Part shown: positions 1-6,849 of the stretch, in pieces
How the letters are laid out: every line of letters begins with the position of its first letter
How positions within the stretch are numbered: the first letter of the stretch is position 1
Assembly: GCA_013373205.1 (NCBI GenBank)
Contig: JABXIG010000017.1
Coordinates: 1 to 41,235 of the forward strand
Reading direction: 5' to 3'
Length of the DNA stretch: 41,235 nt
DNA from: Methylocystaceae bacterium
GTDB lineage: Bacteria > Pseudomonadota > Alphaproteobacteria > Rhodospirillales > Terasakiellaceae
Translations under genes and position numbers: made by a program
The notes under the pieces: generated by a model
The model's database searches: none
The model's input: only the letters and a program-made list of their open reading frames with translations
What the model was told of the DNA's origin: nothing

Positions 1-45
1 ATGAGTTTCTTTTAAAGAGACATCCAATCCAATATAATGTTTCAT
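1..45 (-). CDS. IS110-family transposase, N-terminus only (runs off left edge)
   Basis: Only the first 15 codons are in the window. They read MKHYIGLDVSLKETH, the typical opening of an IS110-family (DEDD, RuvC-like) transposase, in which the Asp of the GLDVS stretch is the first acidic catalytic residue. The ATG (complement of 43-45) is preceded on the same strand by AGAAGGAAC, a good ribosome binding site about seven bases away. The rest of the protein, including the C-terminal Tnp20/serine domain, lies outside the window, so intactness and the IS110 versus IS1111 subgroup cannot be judged. Family assignment rests on a short but characteristic match. Confidence 0.75.
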   Translation of the reverse strand, partial: MKHYIGLDVSLKETH

Positions 46-317
46 GGTCACGTTCCTTCTATGGCCTTTATGGAGCAGTTTCTACACTGACTCCGATTAT
101 ACCATTGGAGCGTGACCTGCCGCTATTACGGCCATGTCCCCAAAATAGCAGGCGTGTCTACCATACTGATACCTGTGCCATCGCAGTACTATGTTTATCG
201 CAAGACGAAGCTGTATGACCGTTTTATCTGGTTTGAAATTTGAAAATATCTCTACTCCTTTCATAGAAAAATCATGGGAGAGGCATTTTGCGTCACTCCC
301 ATGAAGTTATGCCCATC
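46..317 (-). mobile_element. Non-coding end of the IS110-family element (left-edge insertion sequence); outer boundary not determined
   Basis: This is the sequence 5' of the transposase start. On the minus strand it has an extended -10 promoter (TGGTATAAT, complement of 96-104) and an imperfect hairpin at 72-94 (GGAG-CAGT pairing with ACTG-CTCC). IS110 elements lack conventional long terminal inverted repeats and usually leave no target duplication, so the outer end cannot be placed by eye; it lies somewhere between about 120 and 317, before the tandem units start. In IS110-group elements the 5' non-coding end encodes the bridge RNA; in IS1111-group elements that RNA is 3' of the gene. No convincing protein is seen here. 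Confidence 0.5.
96..104 (-). promoter_or_regulatory. Extended -10 promoter for the IS110 transposase
   Basis: The minus strand reads TGGTATAAT, a perfect TATAAT box with the TGn extension. No good -35 box lies 17 bases upstream. The expected transcription start is near 89, about 45 bases before the transposase ATG. Confidence 0.5.
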
Positions 318-482
318 TTGACCATATCCATTAGTCAAGGTAGCGTAATGCCTGAGCCGCTTGACGACAGAAATTATATGCCGGTGTCTGCGAGCTTCTT
401 CGGAATGCACTTTATGGAGGGAACCTGCTGGCCTCCCAAGTGGCTTTGCAAAAAGAAACACTACCTTGACTATGCTTCATAG
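309..482 (+). CDS. Possible small protein, first copy of the DDRNYMP...WPP peptide
   Basis: A 57-codon frame (ATG 309; a second ATG at 348) carries the first copy of the repeated peptide: SQGSV, DDRNYMP, then CWPPK, followed by a basic tail with KKK. No strong ribosome binding site is visible at either start. I recognise no family. Support comes only from the likeness to the next frame and from compensating indels that keep the reading frame; this could equally be the duplicated 3' end of a decayed gene. Low confidence as a real gene. Confidence 0.25.
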   Translation: MPILTISISQGSVMPEPLDDRNYMPVSASFFGMHFMEGTCWPPKWLCKKKHYLDYAS

Positions 483-591
483 CCAAGATAGCGTGATTAG
501 CGAGTTATTCGACGACAGAAATTATATGCCGCCGGTCTGCGGACGTTTTTTGAACGCATCCTATGGAGGGAAATGGTGGCCTCCCGAATAA
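318..591 (+). repeat. Tandem pair of diverged ~100-bp units, 148-bp spacing
   Basis: Unit 1 starts at 318 and unit 2 at 466, both with TTGAC. They share GACGACAGAAATTATATGCC, then TATGGAGGGAA and GGCCTCCC. Each unit has GGAGG facing CCTCC, so each can form a small hairpin. Read in frame, both give a similar peptide: S-Q-x-S-V, then DDRNYMP, then a Phe-rich stretch, then G..W-P-P. A one-base deletion and a one-base insertion in unit 1 relative to unit 2 cancel, so the WPP end stays in the same frame as DDRNYMP. Several differences are synonymous (ACC/ACT, AGT/AGC, GTA/GTG). Upstream at 274-300 a GGGAG...CTCCC motif may be the remnant of a third unit. Confidence 0.7.
472..591 (+). CDS. Possible small protein, second copy of the DDRNYMP...WPP peptide
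   Basis: A 39-codon frame from ATG 472 (GTG 493 is an alternative) contains SQDSV, FDDRNYMPP and ends with KWWPPE just after the hairpin. Its stop (589-591) is one base from the stop of the convergent gene at 593, so the two meet tail to tail without a gap. No clear ribosome binding site precedes ATG 472. Function is unknown; the claim rests on the frame being shared with the upstream copy. Confidence 0.25.
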   Translation: MLHSQDSVISELFDDRNYMPPVCGRFLNASYGGKWWPPE

Positions 592-592
592 C

Positions 593-2248
593 TCACTTTC
601 CTTTCTTTAAAGCTCTCCTGTACGCTGTGTTATCAAGAGGAGCAATAATTGATTTAACACCAAGCGTTCCCGGTGTTTTCTCAAGAATATCGCTAATTGG
701 CACTTTGACTTTTGGTGAAGAATTCACAAGCAACCCTTCATTGCCTCTACCGACGTGCCCACCTTGAACAATCCTATCAGTATTCGGAACGATTTTATGC
801 AAGTCACCAACCATCGGCTCTAAACCTTTACGTCTAGCCGCATCCCAATGGGCCATACTACCCGCAGGCATTCTCAGACGGTTTTCAACATCAGCGACTC
901 TCGGATTGAACTCTTTGTATTGGTCGAACAAACGCTGCTCAAGCGGTCCAAAGTCAAAGGTGACATTAGGGATGCGATCTCCTTTGTCACCGCCTTCCAA
1001 ATGCTTGCGGAAGAATTCTTCAAAGTCGCTGGCATCAAACATGTCACCGTCTTTGAATTTCACCATCCCGGCCAAGGCCGTCATATTACCGGGTGTTAGG
1101 ATATCCGCCAATTCCGCTCCTGTCATACCGAGGTGAGCCAGTGCAGCACCATAGTCACCATTTTTAACGGCGTGAGTAACCTTGGCACTTTCTTCTGTCG
1201 CCCCGATCATATCGGCTTGCGGCCCGAAGAAATTGGCAAGTTTCTGCAAAACTTCCCCAGTGTCTTTTAACGCCTGCTCGCCATGAGGCCCGACATACCT
1301 TTTGACACCGTATTTTTTAGCCTTTTGCCATTCATCTTTAAAGGCTTGAACGAGGGAGGCATCATCATTTGATTGCCTCAAAGGCTGAGCTTCTTGTTGT
1401 TCAGGCCCAGCTTCTGCCAATGGCACCGTAGGAATAAAAGTTTCACTAATTTCCGGCTTTGACTTTTGCGACAAGGCAGTCAGTTCCCCATCAGGATCAA
1501 ACGACTCGACTTGCTCCGGGGCAATTACCGCAGTCGGCTGGATCATCTTCCCGGTTTCGTCATATTGAACCTGTCCGGGGAAGGCCCGTTCGAACTGCTT
1601 CACCACATGGTCACGCAGCCGGGTATCGTTCTTGTCGGTATAACGCGGGTCTTGCATCAGGGACATGATGGCCTGTTGGGTGGTGTTGCCTTTCGGGACA
1701 ATAGCCTTCTGGGCCTTTTGTTCCTGCGTTTTGTAATACTCATCCCACGCTTTCTTCATGGATTTATTCGGTTTTGGTGCATTCGCCAGCGGGTCTGCGA
1801 CACCTGTCATTGGGTCGATCTTGGGCTTTGGTACAGATTTGGGCTTTGGGCCGAATGAAGCGGATGCTGTGAATGATTTCTGATCGGGGTTGGAACTGAT
1901 CGGCTTGCTGACAGTTACATAGGAGGGAGTGCTGTCATTTATGCTTTCCAATGGATTGGTAGTGCTCAAGCTTTGTTGTTCCAACGCACCAGAGATAGCT
2001 TTTTCCGTTGGACCGCCCTTATTGATAACACCATCCACTTTAAGCCCATTTGCATCCTGAAAAGCTTTCACGCTGTTGGGTAGCGAGAATTCGCTCTCCC
2101 CATTGGCCCCGAAATAGCCGAGGTTTGATAGTGCTCCACCAGTCTTAACTGCATCAGGTGAGGATATTGGGGTGTCCGGTGTATAACTGTCTTCGACAGA
2201 AAAGAAGTTGCCAACACTGCTGGCAACATCATCAAGAAAATTAAACAT
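593..2248 (-). CDS. Hypothetical 551-aa protein with a peptidoglycan-binding-like segment; phage- or toxin-like accessory gene
   Basis: The start at 2248 (MFNFLDDVASS) is preferred over an upstream in-frame start because AAAGGAACC lies just upstream and because a terminator hairpin sits inside the longer version. Around residues 55-85 a stretch with VKAFQDANGLKVDG and GGPTEKAI resembles a PG_binding_1-type repeat. The middle (about 100-310) is rich in Pro, Ser, Lys and Gln and looks disordered. The C-terminal third is more globular, with Gly/His-rich pieces such as GGHVGRG and DFGPLEQRLFDQY. No signal peptide or membrane segment is evident. Similar PG-binding segments with a GGPT motif occur, to my knowledge, in alphaproteobacterial phage-like proteins; this is an inference, not an identification. 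It could be a structural phage remnant or a secreted effector. It lies beside an IS element in gene-poor DNA, which fits accessory origin. Confidence 0.6.
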   Translation of the reverse strand: MFNFLDDVASSVGNFFSVEDSYTPDTPISSPDAVKTGGALSNLGYFGANGESEFSLPNSVKAFQDANGLKVDGVINKGGPTEKAISGALEQQSLSTTNPLESINDSTPSYVTVSKPISSNPDQKSFTASASFGPKPKSVPKPKIDPMTGVADPLANAPKPNKSMKKAWDEYYKTQEQKAQKAIVPKGNTTQQAIMSLMQDPRYTDKNDTRLRDHVVKQFERAFPGQVQYDETGKMIQPTAVIAPEQVESFDPDGELTALSQKSKPEISETFIPTVPLAEAGPEQQEAQPLRQSNDDASLVQAFKDEWQKAKKYGVKRYVGPHGEQALKDTGEVLQKLANFFGPQADMIGATEESAKVTHAVKNGDYGAALAHLGMTGAELADILTPGNMTALAGMVKFKDGDMFDASDFEEFFRKHLEGGDKGDRIPNVTFDFGPLEQRLFDQYKEFNPRVADVENRLRMPAGSMAHWDAARRKGLEPMVGDLHKIVPNTDRIVQGGHVGRGNEGLLVNSSPKVKVPISDILEKTPGTLGVKSIIAPLDNTAYRRALKKGK

Positions 2249-2258
2249 AGTAGGTTCC

Positions 2259-2274
2259 TTTGTTTGCAAACAAA
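2259..2274. repeat. Perfect 16-bp palindrome in the leader of the 551-aa gene
   Basis: TTTGTTTGCAAACAAA lies between the U-tract of the hairpin at 2272-2307 and the ribosome binding site AAGGAACC. It could be an operator or a second stem that affects access to the ribosome binding site. Confidence 0.5.
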
Positions 2275-2307
2275 AAAAGCCGCCCTCCAAATCAATGGAG
2301 AGCGGCT
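2272..2307 (-). terminator. Rho-independent terminator upstream of the 551-aa gene
   Basis: On the minus strand AGCCGCTCTCCA pairs with TGGAGGGCGGCT (one internal mismatch, 6-nt loop) and is followed by seven Ts. It ends about 24 bases before the start codon of the next gene on that strand, so it either ends an upstream transcript or acts as an attenuator. Confidence 0.65.
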
Positions 2308-2313
2308 TGCTCA

Positions 2314-2353
2314 ACAGAAAACGGGACAAATGGATTGCTCACACTTGTCCCGT
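2314..2353 (-). terminator. Second hairpin upstream, terminator-like
   Basis: ACGGGACAA (2321-2329) and TTGTCCCGT (2345-2353) form a perfect 9-bp stem, followed on the minus strand by TTTCTGTT. With the hairpin at 2272-2307 it makes two stacked terminators. The GGGACAA core also occurs in the dispersed palindromes at 17548 and 22069. Confidence 0.5.
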
Positions 2354-2494
2354 TGACTGAGATCATATGTAGCTTACTTAGATGCAAAAGTCAAGAACAA
2401 ATAATGAACATTTATAAATAACATTGTCGAACAACGATGATGGAGAATTTATCGATGATGATTAAAACCGAGGGCATGCCATTGGTTCTATTTC

Positions 2495-2531
2495 GGGGAC
2501 GCATGCGAAATTTAATTACGTGTGCGTCCCC
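2495..2531. repeat. REP-like imperfect palindrome
   Basis: GGGGACGCA (2495-2503) and TGCGTCCCC (2523-2531) form a perfect 9-bp stem around an AT-rich centre flanked by CATGCG/CGTGTG. No U-tract follows on either strand. It resembles REP/RAYT-type palindromes or a miniature element, but only one copy is in the window. Confidence 0.5.
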
Positions 2532-2900
2532 GTTATTTCCGCTAACGGACCTGTTCTATGAAGCGATTGTGTCTCTTATTGTGCGAGAGCGTCTGGGCAG
2601 GCGAGAGTCAATATGTGTAAAACGAAGGCCAAAAAACTTCCAACGCTTAACAGCCCCGAGACATGAAATGATAGAGCATCCTTACAGGACTAAACATAAA
2701 CCCAAAAAGGTCTTAACTTCGCGCCATTCGAGGCTGATCCTGTTGTTTTGGATGTAGTCGCACTGTTCTTTTGGCTTTGTAACGCGATCAAGCTTTGCAC
2801 GATTAAAAATCATCTCAAAGGGTAAATGACTAACAAATTACGCCCTCAATATTGGCACAGCACTTGCTGCTCTTTGATCATGTCATAATGATGGAGCAAG
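2532..2900. other. Non-coding stretch without recognisable content
   Basis: About 370 bases upstream of the 438-aa gene. A 106-codon frame spans 2437-2757, but it crosses the REP-like palindrome, is basic and low in typical codon pattern, and lacks a ribosome binding site. I see no RNA gene. The promoter of the next gene should lie here but no consensus box stands out. Confidence 0.4.
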
Positions 2901-4217
2901 ATGATGAGTTTAATTACAGATAGAATATCCTTGTTTGATCCGCAGGTTCGGGCGATTGATCTGAGCCAACAAAAAATTAAGCATATTTCTGAAGGACCAG
3001 AAGAACTTTATCAGCAGTATATCCGCTTCCAAGAACAATTTCTAGAGGCGCAATATACCGAGTTTTCGAACAATCCAGATCATCCGCGTAATCAAGATTA
3101 TGCCCGCATTATGGTCAATGGTCAGGAAGTCGCCAGCATCGACAACAATGGCTTTGTTACCAGTTCCAATGCAATCGGGGGTAGATTACATAGTTTACTT
3201 GCTCAAGAAAATAGCAGCGCATCCGGTCCGGCCTTGGCCGAAGAACGTGCGGCAAAAATTGCCCAGTTACTGGGTGGCACGGTGGAAAAATCTGCCACAG
3301 CCCTGACGCCTGCGGCCTATCAAGCAAGCACTTCTGCCCAGACTTCTGTGGATTATGACGCGCTCAAGGCGGATAAAAGATATGCCCGCTTGCAAGAAAT
3401 TAAAGAAGCGCGCAGCCTGTTCCTTGCCCAAAACATGGGGCAAAATTCAACCGAGACAGGCAGTGACGCTTCGGCTTCTATCGACACAATCGTTTTGAAT
3501 ACCAATTTGGGCACTCAAGCGGTTGATCTTGCAAGCTTATTTAACCCACAGCCGCAATCTGGCCCGATTGATCTGATGAGCGTTCCGCTCATTCTGCCGA
3601 CAGCCGATAACATCAAGGCCCTTTCCCAACATGGGGAGGAAAAATTTAACGCTTTGCTCAGTGACTATGGCATCCCTGAAGCGCCCCGTGAGATCAGTTA
3701 TGATCGTGAAGGCAGGCTCGTCCTGCCAGATGATTATGCCTATAAAGACGAGCTTACCCAAGCCTTAGATGAAAATCCGACGATGGCGCGCGAACTTTCC
3801 ACGATCGCGGCGATCACCAGTCATTATGTTGGTATGAACGCTATCTCCTCACCTAGCGGTGGCTATGCCAAAATCACACTTAATTTTGACAAAGATGGTG
3901 CATTAAGCGTGCGCGCCAATGGTCAAGACTACGACCGTCCGACCAGCAGCGAAACCCAACAAGCCAATAAAACCTATGAGACCGCCTCAGATCGTAGCGA
4001 TGCTGAAAAATGGTTTCTGGATTATATGGAAAAAACACCCGAACAACGCATGTTTGAAGCCATCTTGCGCGAAAAAGGCATGACCCCAGAAGAATACGAA
4101 GCCCTGCCTCCTGAACAACGCGCTGAACTGGAACAGGAAATTCAAGAAGAAATGAAAAAACGCACCCTAGCTGAGATGGGGTCCGAGCCAGGTGCGAAGA
4201 ACGAGCAGTTTGCTTAA
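2901..4217 (+). CDS. Hypothetical 438-aa protein, family not recognised
   Basis: Start ATG 2901 (or the adjacent ATG 2904) follows TGATGGAGCAAG, a clear ribosome binding site. The protein is hydrophilic, acidic and Gln/Ala/Glu-rich, with no signal peptide or membrane segment. Residues roughly 90-220 are Ala/Ser/Thr-rich and probably flexible. The C-terminal ~80 residues carry a charged helix with the pattern MTPEEYEALPPEQRAELEQE. I do not recognise a domain. It stands alone, with 179 bases of non-coding DNA before the convergent flavoprotein gene. A soluble cytoplasmic or type-III-independent structural role is all that can be guessed. Confidence 0.75.
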   Translation: MMSLITDRISLFDPQVRAIDLSQQKIKHISEGPEELYQQYIRFQEQFLEAQYTEFSNNPDHPRNQDYARIMVNGQEVASIDNNGFVTSSNAIGGRLHSLLAQENSSASGPALAEERAAKIAQLLGGTVEKSATALTPAAYQASTSAQTSVDYDALKADKRYARLQEIKEARSLFLAQNMGQNSTETGSDASASIDTIVLNTNLGTQAVDLASLFNPQPQSGPIDLMSVPLILPTADNIKALSQHGEEKFNALLSDYGIPEAPREISYDREGRLVLPDDYAYKDELTQALDENPTMARELSTIAAITSHYVGMNAISSPSGGYAKITLNFDKDGALSVRANGQDYDRPTSSETQQANKTYETASDRSDAEKWFLDYMEKTPEQRMFEAILREKGMTPEEYEALPPEQRAELEQEIQEEMKKRTLAEMGSEPGAKNEQFA

Positions 4218-4396
4218 GGGGCGAAAGAAAGAGGTTACGATAGGCAACTCTCCCCCTGGCAAGCCCTTAGTAATCTAGACACTCGATAGCGTTCACATTT
4301 TACAAACTATGAAGTACTCGATATGAGTGGTAAAACAGAAATGTTTAAATTCGAAAATCGGTGACAGCTAGCTGACTGACATCACTTGGAACACCC

Positions 4397-5575
4397 TCAA
4401 ACAAACTGTCCCGCACAGTAGCCGGACGCCCAAGCCCATTGGAAATTGTATCCGCCAAGGTGTCCTGTCACGTCAATGACTTCACCAATGAAATAGAGGC
4501 CGGGGACTTTTTTGGCTTCGAAGGTTTTAGAGGATAGCTCGTTGGTGTCCACGCCGCCGGACATGACTTCGGCGGTGCGGTAGCCTTCGGTGCCACTGGG
4601 GATGAGGGTCCAGTGGTTGATGGCATCGGCCAGTGTTTTTAGTTTTTTATCGGACAGTTCAGCAAGTTTACCTAGGCAGTCTGCATTTTCCGCCATGCGC
4701 TGGGCGAGGCGTTTGGGCAGGTGGGTGGCGAGCAGGGTTTTGGCTTCTTGTTTTGGGTTTGTTTCCTTGGCTTTTTTAAGCGCATCAAACAGGTCGAGTT
4801 GAGGTAGCAGGTTGATTGAGACCTCATCGCCTGGGTTCCAATAAGAGGAGATTTGCAAGACCGCCGGGCCGCTGATGCCTTTATGGGTGAAGAGCAAAGC
4901 TTCACGGAAAGTTGTTTTATGACAGCTGATCTCAGCTTCTAACGCGATGCCCTGAAAGCCATCCAGCTTGGTGCGTGTGTCATGATCAAAGGTGAAGGGC
5001 ACGAGCGCGGGGCGCGGATGAATGACGTTCAATCCCATAACTTCGGCTTGCTTCAGGCCGAAATTGCTCGCCCCGATCTTGGGAATGGACAGGCCACCTG
5101 TGGCGATGACCAGATGCTGACACTCAATCTCGGTCTCGTGCGTCATGATTAAAAAGCCGTTTTCACGTTTGGTGACGCCTTCGACCTTTGTTTCCAGTTT
5201 GATCTGGGCTCCTGCCTTTTCACATTCCCGGCGCAGCATATCGATGATCTGTTGGGCGCTGTCATCACAGAAAAGTTGACCGTGATCGCGTTCATGGTAG
5301 GTGATGCCATATTCCGAAATCAGGCTGATGAAATCCCAGTTTGTATAGCGTTTCAGCGCGGATTTACAGAAATGGGGGTTTTGCGAGATATAGTTTTTGG
5401 GCTGAATATCCATATTGGTAAAATTGCAGCGCCCGCCGCCAGAGATACGGATTTTTTCGGCTAGTTTTTTGGCATGATCAATCACCAGAACTTTGCGTCC
5501 ACGTTTGCCTGCTTCGATGGCACACATCATCCCGGCAGCACCTGCACCAATGATCAGTACGTCTGTTTTTATCAT
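4397..5575 (-). CDS. BaiN/YhiN-type NAD(P)/FAD-dependent oxidoreductase (HI0933 family)
   Basis: The N-terminus reads MIKTDVLIIGAGAAGMMCA, a Rossmann dinucleotide-binding motif (GxGxxG) for FAD. It is followed near residue 45 by the family signature RISGGGRCNFTN. The C-terminus has a conserved end motif, GEVIDVTGHLGGYNFQWAW, in which the second flavin contact lies. The length of 392 aa is normal for this family. These proteins are soluble flavoproteins of uncertain physiological substrate; the name BaiN comes from a gut clostridial bile acid enzyme, and that activity should not be assumed here. The ATG at 5575 is chosen over the TTG one codon upstream. The gene stands alone between two convergent/divergent neighbours. 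Confidence 0.9.
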   Translation of the reverse strand: MIKTDVLIIGAGAAGMMCAIEAGKRGRKVLVIDHAKKLAEKIRISGGGRCNFTNMDIQPKNYISQNPHFCKSALKRYTNWDFISLISEYGITYHERDHGQLFCDDSAQQIIDMLRRECEKAGAQIKLETKVEGVTKRENGFLIMTHETEIECQHLVIATGGLSIPKIGASNFGLKQAEVMGLNVIHPRPALVPFTFDHDTRTKLDGFQGIALEAEISCHKTTFREALLFTHKGISGPAVLQISSYWNPGDEVSINLLPQLDLFDALKKAKETNPKQEAKTLLATHLPKRLAQRMAENADCLGKLAELSDKKLKTLADAINHWTLIPSGTEGYRTAEVMSGGVDTNELSSKTFEAKKVPGLYFIGEVIDVTGHLGGYNFQWAWASGYCAGQFV

Positions 5576-5745
5576 CAATAATTCTCGCCTTACATGATGG
5601 TGGCCCTAAAGGCCCTTGTCCTTGGGTGTTTTCTGCATGAAGAAAGCCGCTGTGTCCAGCTTTGCGCGATTAAATAATTTCAGTTTTGGCTTTTTCAGGA
5701 TAGATCGCATAGGATATTTAAAATAAATCAACATAGGTCGCAGAC

Positions 5746-6849
5746 ATGGTCAGTGGTTTTGTATCAAACGGCATACCGGAATTGATCTTCGGGCGGGGTG
5801 CCTTTCAACAGATGGCGAAACGGGTTTTACCATTTGGCACCCGTGTCTTGGTGGTCGGTGGTGTCTATACCGATAGTCACCCCGGTTTTTTAAAAGAGGC
5901 CTTTGATTATTTAAGTGTCAGCGGCCTACAGGTCACCCATGTTTCTGCCGGGGGTAAACAGACAGAAGAAGCGGCACAAATGATCAGGGCTGATATCAAT
6001 CGTGATGCGTATGACTGCGTGATTTCCATTGGTGGCAGCCGAGCCATAGATGTGGGCAAGCTGTTGTCTGTGGGACTGCCGCACATTGCTGTGCCGACAA
6101 CGGCCGGGACCGGTGCAGCCATGAACGGGGTGATCTTTGGCGGGGCAAGTGCCTATGAAGAAACGCAAAAAACTGTTCTTGTTCCGACAATTGTTTTTGC
6201 TGATCCCTCTTTCATTGACGAGATGGATCGTGATGATTTTGCCGCCCGCGCCTTAGGGGTCTTTACATTATTGATGGAGGCTTATGTCTCCCCCAAAGCA
6301 TCTGTTTTATCCGATGCGCTGGTCTGGTCGGGATTGGAGGCCTTTGCCCGTGGTTTCGTCGCCGGTGTGGAAGGGAAAACCGAAGGACGCGATGATGTGT
6401 TCTATGCCTCGCTTTTAGCCGGGGTGGGGTCTGGTCAGGCAGGCTTTGGTCTGACTCACCAGTTGGCCGCTGCGTTTGAACAAAAGACAAAACTGTCCTA
6501 TGCGCAGGCAAACGCAACAATCTGTGCCGAGGTGAGTGATATCATCATTGAAGCCTTAAGTGACCGTCTTCCCGATGCGGAAGCGATGGATAAATATGCG
6601 CTCGTCGGGGAACTTATTTCTTCCAGGTCGTATGAAGACCGAGAAGAAGCTTATGCATCTTTAATCGGTACCTTGCGGCGTTGGGTTGCGCGTCTGGAGT
6701 TGCCAAAACTGGACCTGAGCCCCCGCGAACTCAGCGCTGTATCTCAGGCCTTGCTTGATGAGTGGGACGATCAGGTCTTGCCCGTGCGTCTGTATGAAGA
6801 AGAAATGATGCAGGCTTTATTACGACGGTGCGCGCGCGCCAGCGGGTAG
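5746..6849 (+). CDS. Iron-containing alcohol dehydrogenase-like protein lacking most metal ligands
   Basis: The overall fold is that of the Fe-ADH/dehydroquinate synthase family. The N-terminal NAD-binding part has VISIGGSRAIDVGK (family GGGSxxDxAK) near residue 95 and PTTAGTG near residue 120. In the metal-binding domain the family pattern D-A-L-T-H-A-I-E is here G-V-F-T-L-L-M-E, so the Asp and first His ligands are lost. The second His remains in LTHQLAAAFEQ, but the HG pair about 14 residues later is replaced by YA (LSYAQANA). Three of four ligands are therefore missing. Length (367 aa) is close to normal. It may bind nucleotide without being a metal-dependent dehydrogenase. Its last 30 bases overlap the convergent gene at 6820. 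Confidence 0.8.
   Translation: MVSGFVSNGIPELIFGRGAFQQMAKRVLPFGTRVLVVGGVYTDSHPGFLKEAFDYLSVSGLQVTHVSAGGKQTEEAAQMIRADINRDAYDCVISIGGSRAIDVGKLLSVGLPHIAVPTTAGTGAAMNGVIFGGASAYEETQKTVLVPTIVFADPSFIDEMDRDDFAARALGVFTLLMEAYVSPKASVLSDALVWSGLEAFARGFVAGVEGKTEGRDDVFYASLLAGVGSGQAGFGLTHQLAAAFEQKTKLSYAQANATICAEVSDIIIEALSDRLPDAEAMDKYALVGELISSRSYEDREEAYASLIGTLRRWVARLELPKLDLSPRELSAVSQALLDEWDDQVLPVRLYEEEMMQALLRRCARASG

Noticed and set aside
90-243. Short plus-strand frame (ending in YDRFIWFEI) in the IS end
   Set aside because: No start with a ribosome binding site, and it is antisense to the transposase leader.
2437-2757. 106-codon plus-strand frame in the accessory region
   Set aside because: It runs through the REP-like palindrome, lacks a ribosome binding site and has a composition unlike its neighbours.
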